Shown: positions 8,270 to 16,969 of the stretch, piece by piece
Layout of the letters: every line of letters begins with the position of its first letter
Position numbering within the stretch: the first letter of the stretch is position 1
NCBI GenBank assembly: GCA_902801165.1
Contig: CADCHI010000001.1
Span: forward strand, 62,001-126,000
Direction: 5' to 3'
Length of the DNA: 64,000 bases
From: an uncultured Eubacteriales bacterium
Lineage (GTDB): Bacteria > Bacillota > Clostridia > Christensenellales > Aristaeellaceae
Program-made: the position numbers and the translations under genes
The notes under the pieces: model-generated
The model's database searches: none
The model's input: the letters and a program-made list of their open reading frames with translations, nothing else
What the model was told of the DNA's origin: nothing

Positions 8270-10030
8270 GTGCGCCTGTTCAAGAAGATCAGAGTCCAGC
8301 TGGTGGTGATCGTACTGATCTGCTACCTGGTGCCCGCCATCGTGCTGGGCTTCTACATGGGCGGCGCGGTGCTGCGGGACCTGCGGGCAAAGACGGAATC
8401 CGCCCTGGAGGCGGGTATGGAATATTCGCTGATGCTGGAGGAGGAGAACCTGGAAAAGCTGGTGGAGCTGGCCCGGGACGCCACCTATGACGGCGAGCTG
8501 ACCGACGCCGCGGCCCGGCGGGACTCCGGCGACATCTACGAGGATGAATTTCTGCGGCTGGCCCGGAACTACATCGAGCGCAAGTACGGCCGCGAGTCGC
8601 TGCTGACCTGCGCGGTGTGCTTTACCCTGGACAACCCGGATCTGCTGCTGGTGAACCGCTCTGGCACCGACGCGGCGGCGGTGTACAAGGCCGAGGACCA
8701 CGCCCGGGTGATGGCGCTGGGGGAGTCGCTGGACACCCAGAGCCGGTTCGTGCGGATGGGCGAGCGGGTGTACCTGGTGCGCAACCTGATCAACCTGCGC
8801 ATGAAGCCCTACGGCATGCTGGTGCTGGGGGTGGACGCCCAGCGCCTTGCCGCCCCGCTGACGGCGCTGGCCCACCAGTGGGAGGCGCGCCTGGACCTGC
8901 GGCTGGACGACATGTCGGTGGAGGACTTCACCGGCTCGGGCGTGGACGGCCCGGAGGGCGGCTGGGACGCGCTGGCGGACGGCAGGATCGTCCCTGCGGG
9001 CGTGGGAAAGTACGCCCTCTCCCGGCGGGGCGCCAGCCGGAACTACGCCCTGCGGGTGGGATTGGTGATCAGCCGCGCTCGGCTGTACGGCGAGCTGGAC
9101 GCCTTCCGGCTGCTGCTGGCCGGCCTGCTGGCGCTGCTGTTGCCGATCCTCGCGGGCATCGCCTGGTACGTGTACCGGCGCATCACCCGGCCCATCGCCA
9201 TACTGTCGGAGGCCTCCCGGCGCATCGAGGCCGGGGAGCTGGGCGTCACCGTGCCCATGCGGGGCGACGACGAGCTGGGCAGCCTGGGCAAGGCGTTCTC
9301 CAACATGAGCCTGCGGCTCCAGGAGCTGATCGACAAGACCTACAAGGAGGAGATCGCCCTGCGGGACGCCCGCATACAGGCCATGCAGAGCCGGATCAAC
9401 CCCCACTTCATCAACAACGCGCTGGAGACCATCAACTGGCAGGCCCGCATGGAGGGCTCGGAGGCGATCTCCGCCATGGTGGAGTCCCTCAGCGTGCTGC
9501 TGAACGCGGGCATGTCCCGCAACAACCGGCGTATGCTGCCCCTGCGGGAGGAACTGGAGACCGCCCGGGCCTACTTCTACTTCGTCGGCCTGCGCTTCGG
9601 CGACAGCCTGAAGACCCGGATGGACGTTGCGCCGAACTGCCTGGAGGCCGTCGTGCCGGCGCTGACGCTGCAGCCGCTGATCGAAAACGCGGTGGAGCAC
9701 GGCATCGCCCCGGCGGGGGGCGGCGAGATCGACCTGCGCTGCGAGCGGCAGGGCGAGGCGCTGCGGGTCGAGGTCGCCAACAGCGGGCGGACGGCGTCCG
9801 AGGAGGACATGAAGCGGATGCAGAAGGCCCTGCAGGGCGACAACCTGAGCGGCGCGCACCTGGGGCTGGCCAACATCGCCGCGCGGCTGATGCTGATCTA
9901 CGGCGGCGCGGCCTCGATCCGGGTGGACGCGGACCGGCCCGGCTGGACGTCGGTGATCCTGGAGGTTTCCATGACGGCGGAAGGGGAGCGGGCGCCGGCG
10001 GCGGCGCTGACCGAGGGGGAGGCAAAATGA
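8270..10030 (+). CDS. YesM-type sensor histidine kinase
   Basis: This membrane sensor kinase (586 aa) is of the sugar-responsive YesM class. I chose the GTG at 8270 because GGAGGG lies 7 nt upstream; an ATG at 8255 overlaps that site. Residues 8-30 form the first membrane segment and an extracellular sensor domain follows. A second membrane helix (LLAGLLALLLPILAGIAWYVY) near residue 285 leads into a HAMP domain. The His-kinase domain has the H-box SRINPHFINNALETINW, with I in place of the common NPHFLYN, and the ATPase domain has LIENAVEHG and GLANIAARL. It overlaps the next gene by 4 bp (ATGA), so kinase and binding protein are translationally coupled. Its partner is the regulator at 11294. 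Confidence 0.92.
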   Translation: MRLFKKIRVQLVVIVLICYLVPAIVLGFYMGGAVLRDLRAKTESALEAGMEYSLMLEEENLEKLVELARDATYDGELTDAAARRDSGDIYEDEFLRLARNYIERKYGRESLLTCAVCFTLDNPDLLLVNRSGTDAAAVYKAEDHARVMALGESLDTQSRFVRMGERVYLVRNLINLRMKPYGMLVLGVDAQRLAAPLTALAHQWEARLDLRLDDMSVEDFTGSGVDGPEGGWDALADGRIVPAGVGKYALSRRGASRNYALRVGLVISRARLYGELDAFRLLLAGLLALLLPILAGIAWYVYRRITRPIAILSEASRRIEAGELGVTVPMRGDDELGSLGKAFSNMSLRLQELIDKTYKEEIALRDARIQAMQSRINPHFINNALETINWQARMEGSEAISAMVESLSVLLNAGMSRNNRRMLPLREELETARAYFYFVGLRFGDSLKTRMDVAPNCLEAVVPALTLQPLIENAVEHGIAPAGGGEIDLRCERQGEALRVEVANSGRTASEEDMKRMQKALQGDNLSGAHLGLANIAARLMLIYGGAASIRVDADRPGWTSVILEVSMTAEGERAPAAALTEGEAK

Positions 10031-11226
10031 AGCGAATTTGCATGATTGCGCTGGCGCTCCTGCTGCTTATCGGCGCGGGGGCGAGCGCTGTGACGCTGCG
10101 CACCGTCAGCTGCTTTGCCGGCGTGGACGCGGCAGCGATCTCCTACGCGGAGCTGCTGCGCGCCTACGAGGAGCGCACCGGCAACGCGGTGGAGGACGAC
10201 TCCGCCACCAGCGACGAGGGCTGGAAGGCCCGGGTGCTCAGCGACTTCGCCGTGGGCAACGAGCCGGACGTGTTGTTCTTCTTCGCGTGCAGCGCCGACT
10301 CCACGCCGATCCTGCGGAAGATGGTGCCGCTGTCCGAGATCAGCGCGGCCTATCCGGAGCTGTCGCTGATCCGCAGCGAGGCCCTTCGGGAGCCGGACGG
10401 CGAGATCTACGCCATCCCCGCGCGGCCCTACTACGAAGGCCTGTTCGTGAACACGGACCTGTTCGAGGCCTGCGGCGTCGAACTGCCCCGCACCTGGGCG
10501 GAGCTGGAGGCGGCCGTGGCCGCGTTTCGGGAGGCGGGCATCGTGCCCATCGCCGTGTCGCTGTCGGACATTCCCCACTACCTGGCGGAGTGCGCCGTGC
10601 TGGCCTGCGCCTCGCCGGAGGACTACGCCGCCCGGCCCGGAACCGCCGGGGAGGTGCCGGAAAGCTGGGTGGAGGGCATGGCGCTGATTCGCAGACTCTA
10701 CGAGTTGGGGGCGTTCCCGGACGACACCCTGAGCACCTCCGAGACGGCGACGAGCCAGCTTTTCCGGGACAAGCGGGCGGCCATGCAGTTCGACGGAAGC
10801 TGGTTCGCGAACACCATTCCCGGGGAATCCATGGACACCACGGCCATACTGCCGGTGCCCACGGTGAGCGGCGAGAGCCGCGCGGTGATCGGCGGCGTCT
10901 CCATGGGCTTCTACCTGACCAGGCGGGCCTGGGACGACCCGGAGCGCCGGGACGCGGCGGTGGCGCTGCTGGCCTGGCTGACGGCCCCGGAGAACGTGAC
11001 CCTGCTCAGCGCGGAGCAGCTCACGGGCCGACTGGCGGATTCCGCGGAGGCACTGCTGACGGGCGCCCAGCAGATGCTGGGACCGATGCAGGACGACATG
11101 AACAAGGACGCGCGGGAGACGTGGCTGCTGGAGTGCGTGCCCGCGGTGGCCGACGGCCGGATGAGCGCCGAGGAATGCTGGCGGCGAGTGATGGCGCTGG
11201 AGCCCTTCGACACGCTGCTGCCGTGA
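10027..11226 (+). CDS. extracellular solute-binding protein (family 1)
   Basis: This is a 399-residue secreted protein with an N-terminal signal peptide (MKRICMIALALLLLIGAG, no lipobox Cys). It has the fold signature of CUT1 sugar-binding proteins: NEPDVLFFFACS, IYAIPARPYYEGLFVNTDLFE, RTWAELEAAVAAF and MQFDGSWFANTIP. Its ATG overlaps the stop region of the histidine kinase and it lies upstream of the regulator. This arrangement suggests a ligand-presenting partner of the kinase, or a replacement for the broken binding protein at 2635. The choice between those roles is inference. It has no permease of its own nearby apart from those at 454 and 1552. Confidence 0.88.
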   Translation: MKRICMIALALLLLIGAGASAVTLRTVSCFAGVDAAAISYAELLRAYEERTGNAVEDDSATSDEGWKARVLSDFAVGNEPDVLFFFACSADSTPILRKMVPLSEISAAYPELSLIRSEALREPDGEIYAIPARPYYEGLFVNTDLFEACGVELPRTWAELEAAVAAFREAGIVPIAVSLSDIPHYLAECAVLACASPEDYAARPGTAGEVPESWVEGMALIRRLYELGAFPDDTLSTSETATSQLFRDKRAAMQFDGSWFANTIPGESMDTTAILPVPTVSGESRAVIGGVSMGFYLTRRAWDDPERRDAAVALLAWLTAPENVTLLSAEQLTGRLADSAEALLTGAQQMLGPMQDDMNKDARETWLLECVPAVADGRMSAEECWRRVMALEPFDTLLP

Positions 11227-11293
11227 CGCGGACGGCTTCGTCGCGGGCCGGCGAACCCGCCCACATACGACCGAAGCACGAGGAGGCGATTGC

Positions 11294-12058
11294 ATGTATC
11301 GCGTGGTGCTGGTGGACGACGAACACATCATACTGGACGGTCTGAGCCGTGCGGTGCGCTGGGACGACATGAACTGCCAGGTGGTCGGCACGGCGAGCAA
11401 CGGCGCGGAGGGATTGAAGCTGATCCAGAGGCTGAAGCCGGACATCCTGTTCACGGACATCCGCATGCCCAACATGGACGGCCTGAGCATGATCGCGGCC
11501 CTGCGCAGCGAGTTTCCCCGGCTCCAGATCGCGGTGCTGACCGCCTTCCGGGACTTTGAATACGCCCAGACCGCCCTGAACCTGGGGGTGTGCCGCTACC
11601 TGCTGAAGCCCAGCAAAATGGAGGAGCTCTACGAGGCCATCCGCACGATGACGGCGAAGCTGGACGCCTTGCCGCCGCTGCCGCCGGACGCGGAGCCGGA
11701 GGAGGACCCCGCCAGTGCCGGTAGCGCCGCGGGCAACTACATCGTGCGCCAGGCCATGGAGTACATGCAGGCCCACTGCACCGAGCACCTCAGCCTGGGG
11801 GATGTGGCGGATCACGTATACGTCAGCCAGTGGCACCTGTCCAAGCTGATCAACCGGCACGTGAACCAGAGCTTCTTCGACATCCTGGGCCGCATGCGCA
11901 TGGAGCTGGCGAAGTCGCTGCTGGCGGATTCCGGCATGCGCATCCACGCCGTGGCCGAGCAGGTGGGCTACACCGACGTGGCTCACTTCTCCAAGAGCTT
12001 CAAGCGCTTCGTGGGCGTGACGCCCGGGGAGTACCGGGACAGTGTGAAGCCGAAATAG
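11294..12058 (+). CDS. YesN-type response regulator, AraC family
   Basis: This cytoplasmic transcription factor has 254 aa. The receiver domain (residues 1-120) has the acidic pair in VDDEH, the phospho-acceptor Asp in DILFTDIRMPNMDG near residue 55 and the conserved Lys in LLKPSKMEE. After a Pro/Ala-rich linker (residues 133-150), an AraC-type double helix-turn-helix occupies about residues 155-250 (HLSLGDVADHVYVSQWHLSKL; GYTDVAHFSKSFKRFVGVTP). The start follows GAGGAGG. It pairs with the kinase at 8270 and probably activates the sugar operons of this region. Confidence 0.93.
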   Translation: MYRVVLVDDEHIILDGLSRAVRWDDMNCQVVGTASNGAEGLKLIQRLKPDILFTDIRMPNMDGLSMIAALRSEFPRLQIAVLTAFRDFEYAQTALNLGVCRYLLKPSKMEELYEAIRTMTAKLDALPPLPPDAEPEEDPASAGSAAGNYIVRQAMEYMQAHCTEHLSLGDVADHVYVSQWHLSKLINRHVNQSFFDILGRMRMELAKSLLADSGMRIHAVAEQVGYTDVAHFSKSFKRFVGVTPGEYRDSVKPK

Positions 12059-12078
12059 AAGTGAAACGCAAAATATTG

Positions 12079-12107
12079 GGCCCCGAAGCCGTGTCGGCTT
12101 CGGGGCC
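12079..12107. terminator. bidirectional terminator between convergent genes
   Basis: A perfect 12-bp stem (GGCCCCGAAGCC / GGCTTCGGGGCC, 5-nt loop) lies between the + strand regulator ending at 12058 and the - strand glgA ending at 12131. On the minus strand it is followed by CAATATTTT. Confidence 0.8.
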
Positions 12108-12130
12108 TAATTCATGGGTTACTGTTCGAT

Positions 12131-13588
12131 TCAGGGCTTCAGCTCCAGGTACAGCGCGCGGTACTGGGCCGCGGAGCTGTCCCAGGACACGTCCTTGTCC
12201 ATGTCGCGCTGCACCATCTCATCCCAGCACCAGCGGTTGGTGAAGTACAGCGTCTTGGCGCGGTTGATGGCGTCCAGCAGCAGGCCGGATTCGTAGCGGT
12301 CGAAGGTGAAGCCGTTGCCGGTGTTGTTGAACTGGTTGTAGGGCTCCACGGTGTCCTTCAGACCGCCGGTCTCGCGGACGATCGGAATGGTGCCGTAGCG
12401 CATGGCGATCAGCTGGGTCAGGCCGCAGGGCTCGAACAGCGAGGGCACCAGCAGCGCGTCGCAGCCGGCGTAGATGCGGTGGGCGCGGCCCTCGTCGTAC
12501 ATGATGTTGGAGCACACCATGCCCTTGTGGGAGCCCTCGTAGTGGCGGAAGGCATTCTCGTACTTCTCGTCGCCGGTGCCCAGCACGACGATCTGGGTGT
12601 GGCCGTCCAGCATGGGGGAGATCACCGCGTTGACCAGGTCCAGGCCCTTCTGGTCCGTCAGGCGGGAGATCAGGCCGACCACGAACATGTGGTCATCCTG
12701 CACCAGGCCCAACTGCTCCTGCATGGCCTGCTTGTTCTCGCGCTTCTTGGTCAGGACGTCGGTGATGTCGTAGGGCACGGCCAGCTTCTCGTCGGTGGCG
12801 CTGTTCCACAGGTCGCAGTCGATGCCGTTGACGATGCCCCTCAGCTTGCGCGCGTGGAAGCGCAGGTGGGCGTCCAGGCCCTCGCCGTAGAAGGGCGTCT
12901 GGATCTCGCCAGCGTAGGTGTTGCTGACGGTGGTGATCATGTCGCAGTAGTTCAGGCCGCCCTTGAGCAGGTTGGCGTTGACCCAATCCTGGGTCAGGGC
13001 GTCCTTGTTGAACACGTAGTCCGGCAGGTTGGTCCAGTACTTGATGGTCTCGATGTTGTAGATGCCCTGGAACCGCAGGTTGTGGATGGTCAGTATGCTC
13101 TTCGCGTTGCCGATGGGGGTATGGGCGAACAGCGTGCGCAGGAAGACCGGGCCCAGCGCCGCCTGCCAGTCGTGGCAGTGGATGACGTCCGGGATCCAGT
13201 TCATGTAGTTCAGCGCCGCCAGCGCCGCCTTGGCAAAGAAGCAGTAGCGCGGGATGTCGTCGATCAGGTTGGTGTAGGGGCTGCCGTAGCCGAAGAAGTC
13301 CTCGTTGTCGATGAAGTCATAGACCACGCCGTCCCAGACGTATTCCATGATGCCGACATAGAACGAGCGGCCGTCGGCACACAGGTCCATGTTGAAGGAG
13401 CCGCGATAGACCATCTTCTCCTGGTACTTCCATGGGATGCACTTGTAGCGCGGCAGGATGACCTTCACGTCGCAATTCTGTTTCGTCAGGGCCTTGGGCA
13501 GCGCGTACATGACGTCGCCCAGGCCGCCGGTCTTGACAAATGGGTAGCACTCTGAGCCGATGAAGGCTACGCTTCTTCTCGTGGACAT
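12131..13588 (-). CDS. glgA: glycogen synthase (GT5)
   Basis: This enzyme transfers glucose from ADP-glucose to alpha-1,4-glucan in the cytoplasm. It has 485 aa, the usual length for bacterial GlgA. Near the N-terminus FIGSECYPFVKTGGLGDV carries the KTGGLGDV nucleotide-sugar motif. The middle has VIHCHDWQAALGPVFL, and the C-terminal domain has ISRLTDQKGLDLV, LVPSLFEPCGLTQL and a GT-B catalytic E in FEPCG. The ribosome binding site is GAGGAA before the ATG. It follows the GH13 enzyme gene (13802) on the same strand but has its own promoter (13700-13728). No other glg genes are in the window. Confidence 0.96.
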   Translation of the reverse strand: MSTRRSVAFIGSECYPFVKTGGLGDVMYALPKALTKQNCDVKVILPRYKCIPWKYQEKMVYRGSFNMDLCADGRSFYVGIMEYVWDGVVYDFIDNEDFFGYGSPYTNLIDDIPRYCFFAKAALAALNYMNWIPDVIHCHDWQAALGPVFLRTLFAHTPIGNAKSILTIHNLRFQGIYNIETIKYWTNLPDYVFNKDALTQDWVNANLLKGGLNYCDMITTVSNTYAGEIQTPFYGEGLDAHLRFHARKLRGIVNGIDCDLWNSATDEKLAVPYDITDVLTKKRENKQAMQEQLGLVQDDHMFVVGLISRLTDQKGLDLVNAVISPMLDGHTQIVVLGTGDEKYENAFRHYEGSHKGMVCSNIMYDEGRAHRIYAGCDALLVPSLFEPCGLTQLIAMRYGTIPIVRETGGLKDTVEPYNQFNNTGNGFTFDRYESGLLLDAINRAKTLYFTNRWCWDEMVQRDMDKDVSWDSSAAQYRALYLELKP

Positions 13589-13680
13589 GATCTTTCTTCC
13601 TCTCTATTTCAAATGGTTGTTCTTCGACTTCCAGACACAAAACATAACCATGAATCAAAACTGTCCATCGCGTTTGAATT

Positions 13681-13720
13681 CCACGGCCGTATATGCATCA
13701 TTATATGCAATCGGCCGTGG
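13681..13720. promoter_or_regulatory. operator-like inverted repeat over the glgA promoter
   Basis: Arms CCACGGCCG (13681-13689) and CGGCCGTGG (13712-13720) form a perfect 9-bp inverted repeat separated by 22 bp, so the arms are 31 bp (about three helical turns) apart. They straddle the -10 box of the glgA promoter. No T-run follows, so an operator is more likely than a terminator. Confidence 0.5.
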
Positions 13721-13728
13721 ATTATCAA
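13700..13728 (-). promoter_or_regulatory. glgA promoter
   Basis: Reading the minus strand, -35 TTGATA (13728-13723) and -10 TATAAT (13705-13700) are separated by 17 bp. They lie about 110 nt upstream of the glgA start. Confidence 0.75.
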
Positions 13729-13801
13729 GGCTTGTAACGAAATAGATAATGCGGCGTCACGAAATGTTAACGATTTCCGGCCCCGAGGGGCCTCGCGGCG
13801 C

Positions 13802-15418
13802 TCAGCGGAAGCTCTTGACCCAGTTCAGCAGGGAGTCGCGGTACACGTTTTCGGCCACCTCCCGGCGCATGCGGTCGGTCAGCGGGCCGTTGGCGGCCAG
13901 CTTCGCCAGCACCGCCGATTGCAGCTCCTCCACGGTCATCTGCTCGTAGGGCTTGTTCGCCGGCGGCGCGGCGGGGATGTCGGGCTTCGGCGCGGGGGCT
14001 TCCTGCGCGGGGGAGGCAGGGGTGGAGGCCGCCGGGGCGGGCTGCTGCTTCGGGAGCTCGATCACGGCCTGCCGGACGGGCTCGTAGCGCATGGCGTCGC
14101 CGCCCTGGGGGATCCAGATCTCGCCGCTGTTGCCGCCGATCTCAAAGCGCAGGCGCCCGTTCTCGGAGGCGATCTGCCGGCCGGTCAGCGCGCCGGTGAA
14201 GGCGCCGTCCACGCCCAGGTCGAAGTCGGCGGGGCCGTCGCCGTTGTTCACCGTCACCACCAGGTCGCCCCGGGCGAAGGCGAACTTCTGGGTGGTCAGC
14301 TGCAGCTCACGATAGTCGCCGTACCACAGCGCGCTCTGGCTGTTGTACACGCGGCCCAGGGCGGTGATGAGCTCCAGACAGCCGTTCTGGCCGGATTCCA
14401 GCGCGCCGAGGTCCAGGCACGGGCGCAGCGGGGCGTCGGAGCCCCGGTCCTTGCGGCCTTCGATGCCGAATTCGGAGCCATAGTAGATGGACGGCACGCC
14501 CGGCAGCGCGTACAGCAGCACGTGCACCGGCAGGAAGTGGGCCTTGTTGTTCAGCTTGGACATGATGCGGTCCACGTCGTGGTTGTCCACGAAGCTGTAG
14601 AGCATCCTGCCGCCGGCCAGGCCCATGTCCATCTGGCGCTTCACGGTGTGGGCGATCTCGAAGTAGTTGTGGTCGTTGTGGCCGCTGAACAGCGCCTTGT
14701 GCAGGTGGTAGTTGGTGACGGAGTTCAGCGTGTTCTCGTTGGCCCAGCGGGCGTAATCGCCGTGGATGACCTCGCCCATCAGCCAGAACTCCGGCTTGAC
14801 CTCGTTGGCCAGGCACCGAAGCTGGCGCATGAAGTCGAAGTCCAGCACGTCCGCGGTGTCCAGGCGCAGGCCGTCGATGTCGAACTCCGACACCCAGAAG
14901 CGGATGGCATCCAGCAGGTAGTCCCGCACCTCGGGGTTGCGCAGGTTCAGCTTGACCAGCAGGTTGTAGCCGCCCCAGTTGTCGTAGCTGAAGCCGTCGT
15001 TGTACTCGTTGTTGCCGTAGAAGTTGACGTTGCAGTACCAGCCCGTGTAGCGGCTGTTCTCCCGGTGGGCCTGGATGTCCTTGAATGCGAAGAAGTCGCG
15101 CCCGGTGTGGTTGAACACGCCGTCCAGAATCACGCGGATGCCCGCCTCGTGGCACAGGGCGACGAAGCGCTTCAGGTCCTCGTTGGTGCCCAGACGGCTG
15201 TCCAGCCGGCGATAGTCCGTGGTGTCATAGCCGTGGCTGGCGGACTCGAACAGCGGGCCGATGTACAGGCCCGTGCAGCCGATCCGCTTCATGTGGTCGA
15301 TCCAGGGGATCAGGTCGTTTAGCCGGGGAACCGGCTCGCCATAGGAATTTGTGGCGGGCGCGCCGGTCAGTCCCAGCGGATAAATATGATAGAATACTGC
15401 CTTTTCATACCAAGCCAT
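13802..15418 (-). CDS. GH13 alpha-amylase-family enzyme with a C-terminal helical tail
   Basis: This cytoplasmic glycoside hydrolase of the alpha-amylase superfamily (538 aa) lacks a signal peptide. It has the four GH13 regions: DGVFNHTG, DGLRLDTADVLD with the nucleophile Asp, GEVIHGD with the acid/base Glu, and FVDNHDVDRI with the transition-state Asp. The layout resembles cyclomaltodextrinase / neopullulanase-like enzymes. After the C-terminal beta domain, a Pro/Ala-rich linker (about residues 435-475) leads to a charged helical segment of about 50 residues (MTVEELQSAVLAKL onward) not normal for the family. I chose the second ATG (15418) because AAGGAG lies 8 nt before it; the ATG at 15424 is too close. 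It probably acts on maltodextrins, in line with the adjacent glgA. Confidence 0.88.
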   Translation of the reverse strand: MAWYEKAVFYHIYPLGLTGAPATNSYGEPVPRLNDLIPWIDHMKRIGCTGLYIGPLFESASHGYDTTDYRRLDSRLGTNEDLKRFVALCHEAGIRVILDGVFNHTGRDFFAFKDIQAHRENSRYTGWYCNVNFYGNNEYNDGFSYDNWGGYNLLVKLNLRNPEVRDYLLDAIRFWVSEFDIDGLRLDTADVLDFDFMRQLRCLANEVKPEFWLMGEVIHGDYARWANENTLNSVTNYHLHKALFSGHNDHNYFEIAHTVKRQMDMGLAGGRMLYSFVDNHDVDRIMSKLNNKAHFLPVHVLLYALPGVPSIYYGSEFGIEGRKDRGSDAPLRPCLDLGALESGQNGCLELITALGRVYNSQSALWYGDYRELQLTTQKFAFARGDLVVTVNNGDGPADFDLGVDGAFTGALTGRQIASENGRLRFEIGGNSGEIWIPQGGDAMRYEPVRQAVIELPKQQPAPAASTPASPAQEAPAPKPDIPAAPPANKPYEQMTVEELQSAVLAKLAANGPLTDRMRREVAENVYRDSLLNWVKSFR

Positions 15419-15512
15419 ACGCATCGCTCCTTTGTTCCGGGCGGCGCGACTGCCGCCCTTTGGACTTCCGCACGCACGGGGAAACGCCCCGCGCGGCGCA
15501 CTAAACTATAAT

Positions 15513-15541
15513 ATTATAGCATAGTTTGACGTTTTTGCCAA
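15513..15541 (-). promoter_or_regulatory. promoter of the GH13 gene
   Basis: Reading the minus strand, -35 TTGGCA (15541-15536) and -10 TATAAT (15518-15513) are 17 bp apart. The -10 lies in a perfect 14-bp palindrome, CTATAATATTATAG, which may be part of an operator. Confidence 0.75.
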
Positions 15542-15598
15542 CCTTTGGAGCGCATGAGGATGGGAACGGGGATAAACCAGGGGCATGCTTGCCGATGT

Positions 15599-15634
15599 AA
15601 AACGCGCCGCCCATGATCGGGCAGCGCGCGTTTT
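15599..15634 (-). terminator. terminator of msrA
   Basis: An imperfect stem (AAAACGCGC..CGCCC / GGGC..GCGCGCGTTTT) lies just beyond the msrA stop. On the minus strand it ends in TTTTAC. Confidence 0.65.
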
Positions 15635-15642
15635 GTGCCAAG

Positions 15643-16119
15643 TCAGTCGAAATGGATGTGGCAGTAGCCGTTCGGGTTCTTTTCCAGGTACTTCTGGTGG
15701 TATTCCTCGGCGCTGTAGAAGTTCTCCAGGGGCTTGAGTTCCACCGCCAGGGGCTTGTCGAGGCCGGCGGCCAGCCTGTCCAGCGAGGCGCGCAGCACGG
15801 GCAGGTCCTCCGCGTCGGTGTAGTAGATGCCGGTGCGGTACTGGACGCCCTCGTCCTCGCCCTGTCGGTTGACGGAGGTGGGGTCGATCACCCGGTAGTA
15901 GGCGTCCAGCAGGCGGGTCAGCGGAAGTACCTCCGGGTCGTAGGCCACGCGGACCGTCTCGGCGTGCCCGACGTGGGCCTTCACCTGCTCGTAGCTGGGG
16001 TGGGGAATGGGGCCGTTGGCGTAGCCGACCTCGGTTTCGACCACGCCGTCGATGAGGTCGAAGTATTTCTGGCAGCCCCAGAAGCAGCCGCCGGCCAGGT
16101 AGATGGTTTTGGTGCTCAT
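15643..16119 (-). CDS. msrA: peptide methionine-S-sulfoxide reductase
   Basis: This enzyme reduces methionine S-sulfoxide in proteins and free methionine in the cytoplasm. It has 158 aa, normal for MsrA. The catalytic motif GGCFWGCQKYF with the nucleophilic Cys is near residue 12. Family motifs YANGPIPHPSYEQV and HVGHAETVRVAYDPE follow, and the protein ends GYCHIHFD. The start at 16119 follows GGAGGG 6 nt upstream; the reading frame stays open to 16197 but has no ribosome binding site there. It is transcribed alone, divergently from the gene at 16287. Confidence 0.95.
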   Translation of the reverse strand: MSTKTIYLAGGCFWGCQKYFDLIDGVVETEVGYANGPIPHPSYEQVKAHVGHAETVRVAYDPEVLPLTRLLDAYYRVIDPTSVNRQGEDEGVQYRTGIYYTDAEDLPVLRASLDRLAAGLDKPLAVELKPLENFYSAEEYHQKYLEKNPNGYCHIHFD

Positions 16120-16217
16120 GGCGATCCCTCCGAAAGTTGATGGCCCCATTATAGCGCATGGCGCGTGGGCTTTCAAGGCCGATGCAATAAAAACCACGGG
16201 AAGAGGGCCGCTGCCGG

Positions 16218-16247
16218 TGGACAGACGCCGCCTCTTTATGCTATAAT
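16218..16247 (+). promoter_or_regulatory. promoter of the cytidylate-kinase-like gene
   Basis: A -35 TGGACA (16218-16223) and -10 TATAAT (16242-16247) are 18 bp apart. A TTGTTAACAA palindrome follows directly downstream. Confidence 0.7.
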
Positions 16248-16286
16248 ATTGTTAACAACAGGATAAATGCAATGAGGAGGGATACC

Positions 16287-16910
16287 GTGAACAGACAGAG
16301 CATCGTCATCGACCGGGAATACGGCAGCGGCGGCCGCGAGGTGGCGCGCATATTGTCCGAAAAGCTGGGCATCGACTATTATGACGGCAACCTGCTGACG
16401 TTGGCCGGCAGGGAGTACGGCATCGACCTGGCCACCCTTCAGGACTATGACGAGAAGGGCGTGGGCAGCGTGCTGCACGACCTGGCCATCATGGGCAGCT
16501 ACGGCAGAAACGGCAGCATGAACGAGGAGCCCTACCAGGTGTTCTCCGCCCTGTCGCGGCTGGTGCAGCAGCTGGTGGCCAAGGGCCCCTGCATCTTCCT
16601 GGGGCGCTGCACCGCCCAGATCCTGGCCACGGAGGCCCGGGTGCCCTTCGTGCACGCCTTCGTCTACGCCAGCAACATGGAGGATCGCATTGAGCGCGCC
16701 CGGAAGGTGGACGGCGTGGAGAACAGCCGCATCGAAGCCTATATCAAGCGGCGGGACAACCAGCGCCGGAACTACAACAAATTCTATACGGACAAGGCGT
16801 GGGGCGAGCCCAAGAACTACGACCTGATGCTGAACACCTCCACCCTGGGCTATGAGGGGGCCGCGGAGGCCATCATCGGCATACTGAACGCCAGGGAAAA
16901 GAAAGGCTAA
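16287..16910 (+). CDS. cytidylate kinase-like family protein
   Basis: This is a 207-residue P-loop protein of the cytidylate kinase-like group (Cytidylate_kin2 type). The N-terminus IVIDREYGSGGREVARIL carries the GSGGREVA phosphate-binding loop. IFLGRCTAQIL and FVYASNMEDRIERA fit the rest of the kinase fold, and NYDLMLNTSTLGYEGA is the usual C-terminal motif. I chose the GTG at 16287, with AGGAGGG 5 nt upstream, over an ATG at 16272 that overlaps that site. True cytidylate kinase activity has not been shown for most of this group, so the substrate is open. Confidence 0.88.
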   Translation: MNRQSIVIDREYGSGGREVARILSEKLGIDYYDGNLLTLAGREYGIDLATLQDYDEKGVGSVLHDLAIMGSYGRNGSMNEEPYQVFSALSRLVQQLVAKGPCIFLGRCTAQILATEARVPFVHAFVYASNMEDRIERARKVDGVENSRIEAYIKRRDNQRRNYNKFYTDKAWGEPKNYDLMLNTSTLGYEGAAEAIIGILNAREKKG

Positions 16911-16969
16911 AGGTAATAATAATCAGGCTGGGGCTGTCCCGGATAAACGACATTGCGTAATATGCCCGC

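Noticed and set aside
4216..9859. Very long minus-strand open frames opposite the phosphorylase, mutase and kinase genes
   Set aside because: They are GC-skew shadows: low-complexity Arg/Gly/His/Ala-rich translations with no domain, lying opposite genes with clear motifs.
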